In this document: piece by piece, positions 46,799 to 54,235 of the stretch
Layout of the letters: every line of letters begins with the position of its first letter
Position numbering within the stretch: position 1 is the first letter of the stretch
From: Microbaculum marinisediminis
GTDB taxonomy: Bacteria > Pseudomonadota > Alphaproteobacteria > Rhizobiales > Tepidamorphaceae
NCBI RefSeq assembly: GCF_025397915.1
Contig: NZ_JALIDZ010000005.1
Span: 248,001-312,000, forward strand
Length of the DNA stretch: 64,000 nucleotides
Reading direction: 5' to 3'
Notes under the pieces: model-generated
Told to the model about the DNA's origin: nothing
Database searches by the model: none
The model's input: the letters and a program-made list of their open reading frames with translations, nothing else
Translations under genes and position numbers: made by a program

Positions 46799-48964
46799 AT
46801 GGCCGAGCGGTCATTTGCAAAAGAAGTTCAGCAGTTGCGCATTGGCGAGGGCCAGGAGTTCCGCGGCGAGGGCATTCTCGCCGTCACCAAGGCGCTGCTG
46901 GAGTGCGGCGTCGGCTATGTGGGCGGGTATCAGGGCGCGCCGATTTCGCACCTGATGGACGTTCTGGCCGACGCGCAGGACATTCTCGCCGAGCTGGGCG
47001 TGCATTTCGAGGCGAGTGCGTCGGAGGCGACCGCCGCGGCGACGCTGGCGGCCTCGGTCCACTATCCCATCCGCGGCGCCGTCACCTTCAAATCGACGGT
47101 CGGCACCAATGTCGCCTCCGACGCGCTCGCCAATCTGGCGTCCGGCGGGGTCACCGGCGGCGCCCTGATCATCGTCGGCGAGGACTACGGCGAGGGCGCC
47201 TCCATCATGCAGGAGCGCAGCCATGCGTTCGCGATGAAGTCGCAGATATGGCTGCTCGACCCCCGGCCGAACCTCGAGATGATCGTGAAGTCGGTGCGCG
47301 AGGGCTTCGACCTGTCGGAGGCCTCCAACACGCCGGTGATGCTGGAGATGCGCATCCGCGCCTGCCATGTGCACGGCCGGTTCCAGGCACGCGATAACCG
47401 CAAGCCCGAGATGGCGCTCGCCGAGGCGCTGGAGAATCCGCAGCGCGACCTCAGCCGCATCGTGCTGCCGCCCGCTTCCTTCCAGCACGAGAAGGAAAAG
47501 ATCGACAAACGCTGGCCGGCGGCGGTGAAGTTCATCCGCGAGCGCGGCCTGAACGAGTTCTTCGGGCCGAAGGAGGCCAAGAAGGGCGGCAATGTCGGCA
47601 TCGTCCTGCAGGGCGGCATGTACAACGGCGTCATCCGCGCGCTGCAGCGGCTGGGCCTTGCCGACATCCGCGGCAATACCGACGTGCCGCTGTACGTGCT
47701 CAACGTCACCTATCCGCTGATCGACGAGGAATTCCTGGCGTTCGCCAAGGACAAGGACGCCGTGCTCGTCATCGAGGAGGGCCAGCCGAACCATATCGAG
47801 CAGGCGTTCGGGGCGATGCTGCACAAGGCCGGCATCGAGACGAAACTGCGCGGCAAGGACCCGTTCCCGATGGCCGGAGAATATACCGGCGCGGTGATGC
47901 TGAGCTCGATCCGCGAGTTCCTGCGCGACCATGCCGGCAGCCTGCTCGGGGACAAGGATCGCGCGCCCAACGAGCCCGAGGCCCCGCTCGTGCCCGATCT
48001 GTCCAAGGCGGTGCCACCGCGCCCGCCGGGATTCTGCACCGGGTGCCCGGAACGGCCGATCTTCGCGGCGATGAAGATGGTTCAGGAGGAGCTCGGCGAG
48101 CATCACGTCGCCGCCGATATCGGCTGCCACCTGTTCTCGATCATGCCGCCCTTCGACATCGGCTCGAGCACGATGGGATACGGCCTTGGACCCGCGTCCG
48201 CCTCGGCTTTCAACGTGGAGGCCAAGAAGCGGCCGATCGCGGTGATGGGCGACGGCGGCTTCTGGCACAACGGCCTCAGCAGCGGCGTCACCAACGCCGT
48301 CTTCAACAAGCATGACGGCGTCATCCTGATCGTCGACAACTACTATTCGGCGGCGACCGGCGGGCAGGACATCCCGTCTTCGCGGGCGTTCAACCGGTCC
48401 CGATCGACCAAGCATCCGATCACCGATGCGGTGAAGGGTGTCGGCGCCACCTGGGTGCGCCACATCGATCGGACCTATGACGTCACCAAGATGCGCGACA
48501 CCTTCCGCGAGGCGCTGACGACGTCGGAGAAGGGCCCGAAGATCATCGTCGCATCGTCGGAATGTATGCTGAACCGGCAGCGCCGCGAGCGGCCGAAACT
48601 GGCCAAGGCGATCGCCGGGGGCGAGCGGTCGGTCAAGCCGCGCTTCGGCGTCGACGAGGATGTGTGCACGGGCGATCACGCCTGCATGCGCCTGTCAGGT
48701 TGCCCGTCCTTGTCGGTGAAGCGGCTGGACGATCCCCTGCGCGACGATCCGGTGGCCTCGATCGACCAGTCCTGTGTCGCCTGCGGCAACTGCGGCGAGG
48801 TGGCCGATGCGGCCATTCTCTGCCCGTCCTTCTACCGCGCCGACGTCATTCACAATCCGCGCCGGTGGGACCGCTTCATCGGCCGCCTGCGCGCCAATTT
48901 CAGGAAACGGCTGCAGCGTCGCCGCGATGCGGGCCGGCTCTCATTCGGATTCAAGGTGGCCTGA
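46799..48964 (+). CDS. Indolepyruvate ferredoxin oxidoreductase alpha-like protein (TPP domains with C-terminal Fe-S region)
   Basis: A 721-residue thiamine-diphosphate 2-oxoacid oxidoreductase subunit. The N-terminal half holds the pyrimidine-type domain (GGYQGAPISHLMDVL, ...EASASEATAAATLAASVHYPIRGAVTFKSTVG). CTGCPERPIFAAMK and the TPP-binding GDGGFWHNGLSSGVTNAVFNKHDGVILIVDNYYSAATGGQ lie in the second half. The C-terminus carries cysteines in CTGDHACMRLSGC and CVACGNCGEVADAAILCPS, a ferredoxin-like Fe-S part. The family oxidises aryl pyruvates to aryl-acetyl-CoA. AAGGAGGAG precedes the ATG. With the paa genes elsewhere, a phenyl/indole-pyruvate role is attractive but unproven. Confidence 0.87.
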   Translation: MAERSFAKEVQQLRIGEGQEFRGEGILAVTKALLECGVGYVGGYQGAPISHLMDVLADAQDILAELGVHFEASASEATAAATLAASVHYPIRGAVTFKSTVGTNVASDALANLASGGVTGGALIIVGEDYGEGASIMQERSHAFAMKSQIWLLDPRPNLEMIVKSVREGFDLSEASNTPVMLEMRIRACHVHGRFQARDNRKPEMALAEALENPQRDLSRIVLPPASFQHEKEKIDKRWPAAVKFIRERGLNEFFGPKEAKKGGNVGIVLQGGMYNGVIRALQRLGLADIRGNTDVPLYVLNVTYPLIDEEFLAFAKDKDAVLVIEEGQPNHIEQAFGAMLHKAGIETKLRGKDPFPMAGEYTGAVMLSSIREFLRDHAGSLLGDKDRAPNEPEAPLVPDLSKAVPPRPPGFCTGCPERPIFAAMKMVQEELGEHHVAADIGCHLFSIMPPFDIGSSTMGYGLGPASASAFNVEAKKRPIAVMGDGGFWHNGLSSGVTNAVFNKHDGVILIVDNYYSAATGGQDIPSSRAFNRSRSTKHPITDAVKGVGATWVRHIDRTYDVTKMRDTFREALTTSEKGPKIIVASSECMLNRQRRERPKLAKAIAGGERSVKPRFGVDEDVCTGDHACMRLSGCPSLSVKRLDDPLRDDPVASIDQSCVACGNCGEVADAAILCPSFYRADVIHNPRRWDRFIGRLRANFRKRLQRRRDAGRLSFGFKVA

Positions 48965-48967
48965 CAA

Positions 48968-50527
48968 ATGCCTGCAGCGGTTTCGGAAAAAGACGAGATC
49001 ATCAAAATCGCCGTGCTCGCGGTCGGCGGGCAGGGTGGTGGCGTGGTCACGGACTGGATCGTCCATGTGGCCGAGGACAACGGCTGGTATGCGCAGGCGA
49101 CCTCCGTTCCCGGCGTCGCCCAGCGCACCGGTGCGACGATCTATTATGTCGAGATGGTCCGGGAAGGCGAGGGCACGCCGGTGCTGGCGCTGATGCCTTC
49201 GCCGGGTGACGTCGACATCGTGCTTGCCGCGGAATTGATGGAGGCGGGCCGGGCGATGCAGCGCGGCTTCGTCTCGCCGGATCGCACGACGCTGATCGCA
49301 TCGACCGATCGCACGCTGGCGGTGATGGAGAAGATCGTGCCGGGCTCGGGTATCGGCGATTCCGCGCCGGTCATCGAAGCGGCCCGCGCCGCCTCGAAGC
49401 GCTTCCTCGGCACCGATCTCGACAGGGTCGCGGTCGCGAACGGCAGCGTGATCTCGGCGAGCCTGTTCGGCGCGCTCGCCGGCTCCGAGGTTCTGCCGTT
49501 CCCGAAGGAGAGTTTCGAGAAGACCGTCTCGGCCGACGGCGGCAAGCGCGGCGAGGCGAGCCTGAAGGCGTTCCGCGCCGGCTACGATGCGGTTCGCGAG
49601 ACGGGGGCCGACGGGGCGAAGGACTTCGGCAAGGAACCGGCGCCGGTGGCGAAAGCGGCGTCCGGGGACGCCATTGCCGGTCCGGCGCAGGATCTGAAGA
49701 CCTGGTCCGGCTTCATGGAAAGCCTGGACCTCGATTTCCCGCGCGACGCCCGTGACATGATGCGGGCGGGGCTCGAAAAGGTCGTCGACTATCAGGATAT
49801 CGACTACGGGCGGGAATATCTCGACCGGATGAAGGGGATCTACGGGTTCGACGCTGCCAATGGCGGGGCGCCGAAAAGCTTCCGGTTCACCGTCGAGGCC
49901 GCGAAATATCTCGCCAACGCCATGACCTATGACGACGTTATCCGCGTCGCCGACCTGAAGACGCGGGCCACGCGCTTCGAGCGTGTCGAGACCGAGATGG
50001 GCGTTCGCGACGCTCAGGTGATGCAGGTCACCGAGTTCATGCATCCGCGCATCGAGGAGATTGCCGGCACCTTGCCCGCCGGCGTTGGCCGTTTCATCCT
50101 GAATCGGTCTCGTCTCAGGTCCACGCTCGACTACTTCGTCAACAGGGGACGGCGCGTGCGCACGGACACGATGCGCGGCTTCCTGACGCTCTACTTCCTC
50201 GGCGGCTTGCGCCGGATGCGGCGGCGGTCGCTGCGTCATGGGACCGAAATGGCCCATATCGAGGAATGGCTCGATCTCGCCAAGGAGACGGTCGCCACGA
50301 ACTACGATCTCGGCGTCGAGGTGCTGCGCTGCCGCCGTCTGATGAAAGGCTACAGCGACACCCACGAACGCGGGATCTCCAAGTTCGACCGCGTACTGTC
50401 GGCCTTGCCCGACCTGACCGGCCGCGACGACGGCGCCGACTGGCTGCGCCGGCTGATCGAGGCCGCGCTCAAGGATGAGAAGGGCGAGATGCTCGACGGG
50501 GCGCTGAAGACGATCAAGACGCTGTAG
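48968..50527 (+). CDS. Indolepyruvate oxidoreductase beta-like protein with long C-terminal domain
   Basis: A 519-residue protein. The first ~200 residues are an IorB-type domain (AVLAVGGQGGGVVTDWIVHVAEDNGWYAQATSVPGVAQRTGATIYYVEM). Residues ~230-519 are a helical domain of the DUF6537 kind, which is missing in short archaeal IorB proteins. It begins 3 bp after the alpha gene, so the two subunits are made together. The fused C-terminal domain belongs to the aerobic proteobacterial variants of these enzymes, whose electron acceptor may differ from ferredoxin. Confidence 0.85.
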   Translation: MPAAVSEKDEIIKIAVLAVGGQGGGVVTDWIVHVAEDNGWYAQATSVPGVAQRTGATIYYVEMVREGEGTPVLALMPSPGDVDIVLAAELMEAGRAMQRGFVSPDRTTLIASTDRTLAVMEKIVPGSGIGDSAPVIEAARAASKRFLGTDLDRVAVANGSVISASLFGALAGSEVLPFPKESFEKTVSADGGKRGEASLKAFRAGYDAVRETGADGAKDFGKEPAPVAKAASGDAIAGPAQDLKTWSGFMESLDLDFPRDARDMMRAGLEKVVDYQDIDYGREYLDRMKGIYGFDAANGGAPKSFRFTVEAAKYLANAMTYDDVIRVADLKTRATRFERVETEMGVRDAQVMQVTEFMHPRIEEIAGTLPAGVGRFILNRSRLRSTLDYFVNRGRRVRTDTMRGFLTLYFLGGLRRMRRRSLRHGTEMAHIEEWLDLAKETVATNYDLGVEVLRCRRLMKGYSDTHERGISKFDRVLSALPDLTGRDDGADWLRRLIEAALKDEKGEMLDGALKTIKTL

Positions 50528-50601
50528 CGGTCGTTTCGCCGCGCTTCCCCCGACTGCCGCGATCGGTTATGCCGTCGTCGATAAAGACGAGGGAGGTAAT
50601 C

Positions 50602-52101
50602 GTGAGCCAGTATTCCGACATCATTTCCCGCAATGGCCTGGGGCCGGCGGACATCTCCGGCGGGACGATCGCCGTTCATACCCCGATCGACGGGGCGCTG
50701 ATCGCCGAGGTGCACGAAACCTCTCCCGACCAGATGGTGGAGGTGATCGCCGCGGCCAACGAGGCGTTCCGCGCCTGGCGCACCGTGCCGCCGCCGGTGC
50801 GTGGCGAACTCGTGCGCCTGCTCGGCGAGGAATTGCGCGCGGCCAAGGAGGCGCTTGGCGCGCTCGTCTCGCTGGAAGCGGGCAAGATCGTTTCGGAGGG
50901 CCTCGGCGAGGTCCAGGAGATGATCGATATCTGCGACTTCGCCGTCGGCCTGTCGCGCCAGCTCTACGGCCTCACCATCGCCTCGGAGCGTCCCGGTCAC
51001 CGGATGATGGAAACCTGGCATCCGCTCGGGGTCGCCGGCGTCATCTCTGCCTTCAACTTCCCCGTCGCCGTATGGTCGTGGAACACGGCGTTGGCGCTCG
51101 TCTGCGGCGACGCGGTGATCTGGAAACCGTCGGAGAAGACCCCGCTCACGGCCCTGGCCTGCCAGAAGATCCTGCAGAAGGCGATGGCGCGTTTCGGCGA
51201 TGCGCCGAAGGCCCTGCATCAGGTCGTGATCGGCGGCGCTGAGGTCGGCGAGGCGCTGGTGACGTCGCCGGATGTGGCGCTCATCTCGGCAACCGGCTCC
51301 ACGCGCATGGGCAAGGCGGTGGCGCCGAAGGTCGCCGGCCGTTTCGGCAAGCTGATCCTGGAGCTCGGCGGCAACAACGCGATGATCGTCGGCCCGACCG
51401 CGGACCTCGATCTCGCCGTGCGTGCCATCACCTTCTCGGCGATCGGCACCTGCGGCCAGCGCTGCACGTCGCTGCGCCGCGTGATCGCGCACGAGAGCAT
51501 CAAGGACGAGCTGGTCGGGCGGCTCGTGAAGGCCTATGCCACGGCGCCGATCGGCAATCCGCTCGATGCGGGAACGCTGGTGGGCCCGTTGATCGACCAG
51601 GCCGCGCGCGACCGCATGCAGAACGCGATTGCCCGCGCGGCCAAGAGCGGCGGCACGGTGCATGGCGGCGAGCCGGTGAACGACGCGGTGGCCGGCGGTG
51701 CCTATGTTCGCCCGGCCATCGTCGAGATGCCGGGCCAGACGGACGTGGTGCGCGAGGAGACCTTCGCGCCGATCCTCTACGTCATGACCTACGATGCTCT
51801 GGACGAGGCGATCGCCATGCAGAACGACGTGCCGCAGGGCCTGTCGTCGTGCATCTTCACCAATGACGTCCGCGAGGCCGAGACATTCGTGTCGGCGCTC
51901 GGATCGGATTGCGGCATAGCCAACGTCAATATCGGCCCGTCCGGCGCCGAGATCGGCGGTGCCTTCGGCGGCGAGAAGGAGACCGGCGGCGGCCGGGAAT
52001 CCGGGGCCGACGCGTGGAGGGGCTACATGCGCCGGCAGACGAATACGATCAACTATTCGCGCGAGCTGCCGCTGGCACAGGGCGTGAAGTTCGACATCTG
52101 A
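50602..52101 (+). CDS. Aldehyde dehydrogenase, ALDH7 type (aminoadipate-semialdehyde/P6C dehydrogenase-like)
   Basis: A 499-residue NAD(P)-dependent dehydrogenase. GVAGVISAFNFPVAVWSWN, the glycine-rich ATGSTRMGKAVA, the Glu motif LELGGNNAMIV and the catalytic Cys in GTCGQRCTSLRR are intact. The C-terminal GAEIGGAFGGEKETGGGRESGADAW is the fingerprint of ALDH7 (antiquitin/AmaB, piperideine-6-carboxylate dehydrogenase). A GGGAGG site 5 bp upstream makes GTG at 50602 the start. It lies 74 bp after the oxidoreductase beta gene. ALDH7 enzymes act in lysine/pipecolate catabolism; the substrate here is inferred only from family. Confidence 0.9.
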   Translation: MSQYSDIISRNGLGPADISGGTIAVHTPIDGALIAEVHETSPDQMVEVIAAANEAFRAWRTVPPPVRGELVRLLGEELRAAKEALGALVSLEAGKIVSEGLGEVQEMIDICDFAVGLSRQLYGLTIASERPGHRMMETWHPLGVAGVISAFNFPVAVWSWNTALALVCGDAVIWKPSEKTPLTALACQKILQKAMARFGDAPKALHQVVIGGAEVGEALVTSPDVALISATGSTRMGKAVAPKVAGRFGKLILELGGNNAMIVGPTADLDLAVRAITFSAIGTCGQRCTSLRRVIAHESIKDELVGRLVKAYATAPIGNPLDAGTLVGPLIDQAARDRMQNAIARAAKSGGTVHGGEPVNDAVAGGAYVRPAIVEMPGQTDVVREETFAPILYVMTYDALDEAIAMQNDVPQGLSSCIFTNDVREAETFVSALGSDCGIANVNIGPSGAEIGGAFGGEKETGGGRESGADAWRGYMRRQTNTINYSRELPLAQGVKFDI

Positions 52102-52113
52102 GAAATGCCCGAG

Positions 52114-52138
52114 ACGGGCCGCCGATCAGGCGGCCCGT
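52114..52138. terminator. Convergent hairpin between ALDH and chemoreceptor genes
   Basis: Arms ACGGGCCGCC and GGCGGCCCGT (10 bp, perfect) with a 5-nt loop that overlaps the chemoreceptor stop codon and lies 12 bp past the aldehyde dehydrogenase stop. Suited to terminate both convergent genes, though the T-tract is poor. Confidence 0.5.
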
Positions 52139-53493
52139 ACGGTTGAGAAGAACTTGTCGACCTCGGTCTGCAGGGAGTCCGCTTGCGCGGTCAGATCCCG
52201 GACCGCCTCGAGGACCATCTGGGCGCCGTTTCCGGTTTCCTCGGCGGCCTGCGAGACACCGCCGATATTCGCCGAGACCTCGCCCGTGCCGCTTGCGGCT
52301 TCCTGCACGTTGCGGGCGATCTCCTGGGTCGCCATTCCCTGTTCCTCGACTGCGGAGGCGATCGTGGTGGCGATCTCGTTCACGTTGGTAATCGTCGAGC
52401 GGATCTTGCCGATCGCCGCTTCAGCGGCCCTGGTGGCGTCCTGAATGCCGGCGATCTGTCCGGTGATCTCGCCGGTGGCGCTGGCAGTCTGGCCGGCGAG
52501 CGTCTTTACCTCTGCAGCGACCACGGCGAACCCGCGTCCGGCCTCGCCGGCGCGGGCGGCCTCGATCGTGGCGTTCAGGGCCAGGAGGTTGGTCTGCGCG
52601 GCGATGTCGTTGATGAGGTTGACGACGTTGCCGATCTTTTCCGCGGCCTGGATCAGGTCCCCGATCTGCCGGGCGGCGAGCTCGGATTCCGAAACGGCCT
52701 GACCCGCGGTCTCGGTCGACTGGGATACCTGGCGGGCGATCTCGGCGATGGAGGTGGCGAGCTCCTCGGATGCGGCGGCGACGGTCTGCACGTTGCTCGT
52801 CGCTTCCTCGGCTGCGGTGGCGACCGCGGCGGCCTGGGTATTGGTCTGGCTGGCCCCGCTCGCCAGTGTCGAGGCGGTCGACTGCATCTGGTCGGCCGCG
52901 CCGCGGACGGTTGCGATGACACCGTGCATGGTCTGATCGAAATCCGAGATGGCAGCGTCCAGCTTGCGCTGCCTGGCGCCGCGCTCCTCTATCATTGCTT
53001 CCTGATAGATGGAGATGGCGAAGTCCATGTCGAGCATCACCGCCGCGTTCAGTGCGGTGAGGACGGCCTCGAGCCTTGCCGGGTTCCGCCGATAGGTCTT
53101 CACGGCGAGGGCGGATAGCTTGGCCAGCACGAAGTTGTAGCCGCCGATATACCAGCGCGGCTCCAGGTCGATCTTGTTGTGGATCATGCCGATGACGCGT
53201 ACGCCTTCCACATAGGCGTGGTCGAACCGGCCGGAAAACAGGCGCCCCCAATGGGCGGTTTGCGCCAGCTTTAGCCGCGGCTCGTCAGTGCCGACCTTTC
53301 GGGCAAGTTTCGGCACGGAGCAGACATGGGCGTAGAAACCGTCCAGGATCGACGGCAACGCCGGCTCGACATGCTTCCAGAATTCGGCCAGCAGCGTGCC
53401 GGTCTCCGGGGTGATCTGCATGAAGTTCAGTCGACGATCACGATCGGTCGAATCGCCGCCATGATCCGCTTGGTTAATCCGAGTGCCTGACAT
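52126..53493 (-). CDS. Globin-coupled chemoreceptor (HemAT-like methyl-accepting protein)
   Basis: A 455-residue soluble chemoreceptor. Residues ~20-180 form a protoglobin domain: FYAHV with Tyr54 in the distal pocket and [18 protein letters not shown] with proximal haem ligand His105. Residues ~190-455 are the methyl-accepting signalling domain, whose hairpin tip reads [42 protein letters not shown]. No transmembrane segment is seen, so it senses oxygen or another gas in the cytoplasm. GAGGAAA precedes the ATG at 53493 while 53511 has no ribosome site. No che genes are nearby. Confidence 0.92.
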   Translation of the reverse strand: MSGTRINQADHGGDSTDRDRRLNFMQITPETGTLLAEFWKHVEPALPSILDGFYAHVCSVPKLARKVGTDEPRLKLAQTAHWGRLFSGRFDHAYVEGVRVIGMIHNKIDLEPRWYIGGYNFVLAKLSALAVKTYRRNPARLEAVLTALNAAVMLDMDFAISIYQEAMIEERGARQRKLDAAISDFDQTMHGVIATVRGAADQMQSTASTLASGASQTNTQAAAVATAAEEATSNVQTVAAASEELATSIAEIARQVSQSTETAGQAVSESELAARQIGDLIQAAEKIGNVVNLINDIAAQTNLLALNATIEAARAGEAGRGFAVVAAEVKTLAGQTASATGEITGQIAGIQDATRAAEAAIGKIRSTITNVNEIATTIASAVEEQGMATQEIARNVQEAASGTGEVSANIGGVSQAAEETGNGAQMVLEAVRDLTAQADSLQTEVDKFFSTVRAA

Positions 53494-54036
53494 CGCGCTT
53501 TCCTCTTCCATATTTTTACTTGTTTGCCGCCGAAGCGGGGTTCCGTTAGGGCAATTGCGCGCATTCGAGAACAGAATAGTTAAACCGGCGTAAAGGGAGC
53601 GGATTGGAATAGCTGGGCGTTTTTTGGCCGAAAGATGCCGTTAGTTATAAATAAAAGGCAAATCCGAACGCAAAATCCATCAAGTATCGACTAGCAATTT
53701 CCGGAATCCCGTGATTACGCAACGAATAATTTACGGTTTCGCCACCTCCGCCAGTGCGGAGCGGTTAACGGACCGAAAGACATTTTAGCCGATTTCTTAA
53801 CCTGGCGGGGTCCGAGCCCGTTGTCGGAGACCGCTTGAGACCGAACGGTGGCGGCTCGTTGCCGCGACATGGGCGGTACGGTCAGGCGGGCCGTGTCGAT
53901 GGACGGTTTCCCCCTTCCGCCGGCACCTCATTCCCGCGGGCCGACGGCTTGATCCGGATCAATGTGACGTCAGCGGATTTGCCTTTCCGTTGCGACAAGC
54001 CGGGCCGTCCGGAAACAGGAAAAAAGGGGAAATGCC
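53494..54036. other. 543-bp AT-richer region with no clear gene
   Basis: The DNA between the chemoreceptor and the small membrane gene is visibly richer in A and T (notably 53570-53790) than the genes around it. It holds a CtrA-like box at 53580-53594 and other TTAAC-type words (53764, 53797). A 146-codon plus-strand frame begins at 53835 but lacks homology and a ribosome site, so I do not call it. Confidence 0.5.
53580..53594. promoter_or_regulatory. CtrA-like box upstream of the chemoreceptor gene
   Basis: TTAA-ACCGGCG-TAAA (53580-53594) fits the alphaproteobacterial cell-cycle regulator CtrA consensus TTAA-N7-TTAA with one mismatch and sits 87 bp upstream of the globin-coupled chemoreceptor start. 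In an AT-richer region one-mismatch matches can occur by chance. Confidence 0.35.
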
Positions 54037-54153
54037 GTGTCGGGTGGAGAGCAATTGGTTTTGGCCATCATCCTGGCTGTCTTCGCGCTGTTCATGATGG
54101 TTCTGGCATGGGGCGACATGTCTTCGCGCGACTCCCGCAAGCATTGGGATTGA
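54037..54153 (+). CDS. Small membrane protein, 38 residues
   Basis: A GTG-initiated frame of 38 residues: an acidic N-terminus (SGGEQ), one hydrophobic segment of about 18 residues (LVLAIILAVFALFMMVLA), and a charged tail rich in Asp, Arg and His. An AGGGGA ribosome site lies about 6 bp upstream. A strong terminator hairpin follows 28 bp after the stop. The layout (ribosome site, single helix, terminator) supports a real gene. I do not recognise the family; similar single-helix peptides are common and rarely annotated. It is encoded convergently with the GPR-like gene. Confidence 0.6.
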   Translation: MSGGEQLVLAIILAVFALFMMVLAWGDMSSRDSRKHWD

Positions 54154-54180
54154 TCGCCGCGCCGCCTCCGAGACATGAAA

Positions 54181-54208
54181 AAAGGCCGGTCCCGAGGGAC
54201 CGGCCTTT
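54181..54208. terminator. Bidirectional intrinsic terminator
   Basis: AAAGGCCGGTCC / GGACCGGCCTTT, a 12-bp perfect stem with a 4-nt loop. It is flanked by an A-tract on the left and TTTCGTTTT on the right, so it terminates both the small plus-strand gene and the minus-strand giant gene. Confidence 0.85.
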
Positions 54209-54235
54209 CGTTTTGCAGGCGCTTGTGTCGGGCGA

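Noticed and set aside
46811-46826. CATTTGCAAAAG near the IOR alpha start resembles a half MarR operator
   Set aside because: Only one arm matches and it lies inside the coding sequence; too weak to call as a third operator.
46811-48679. A 622-codon minus-strand frame opposite the IOR alpha gene
   Set aside because: Shadow of a gene with clear TPP and Fe-S motifs.
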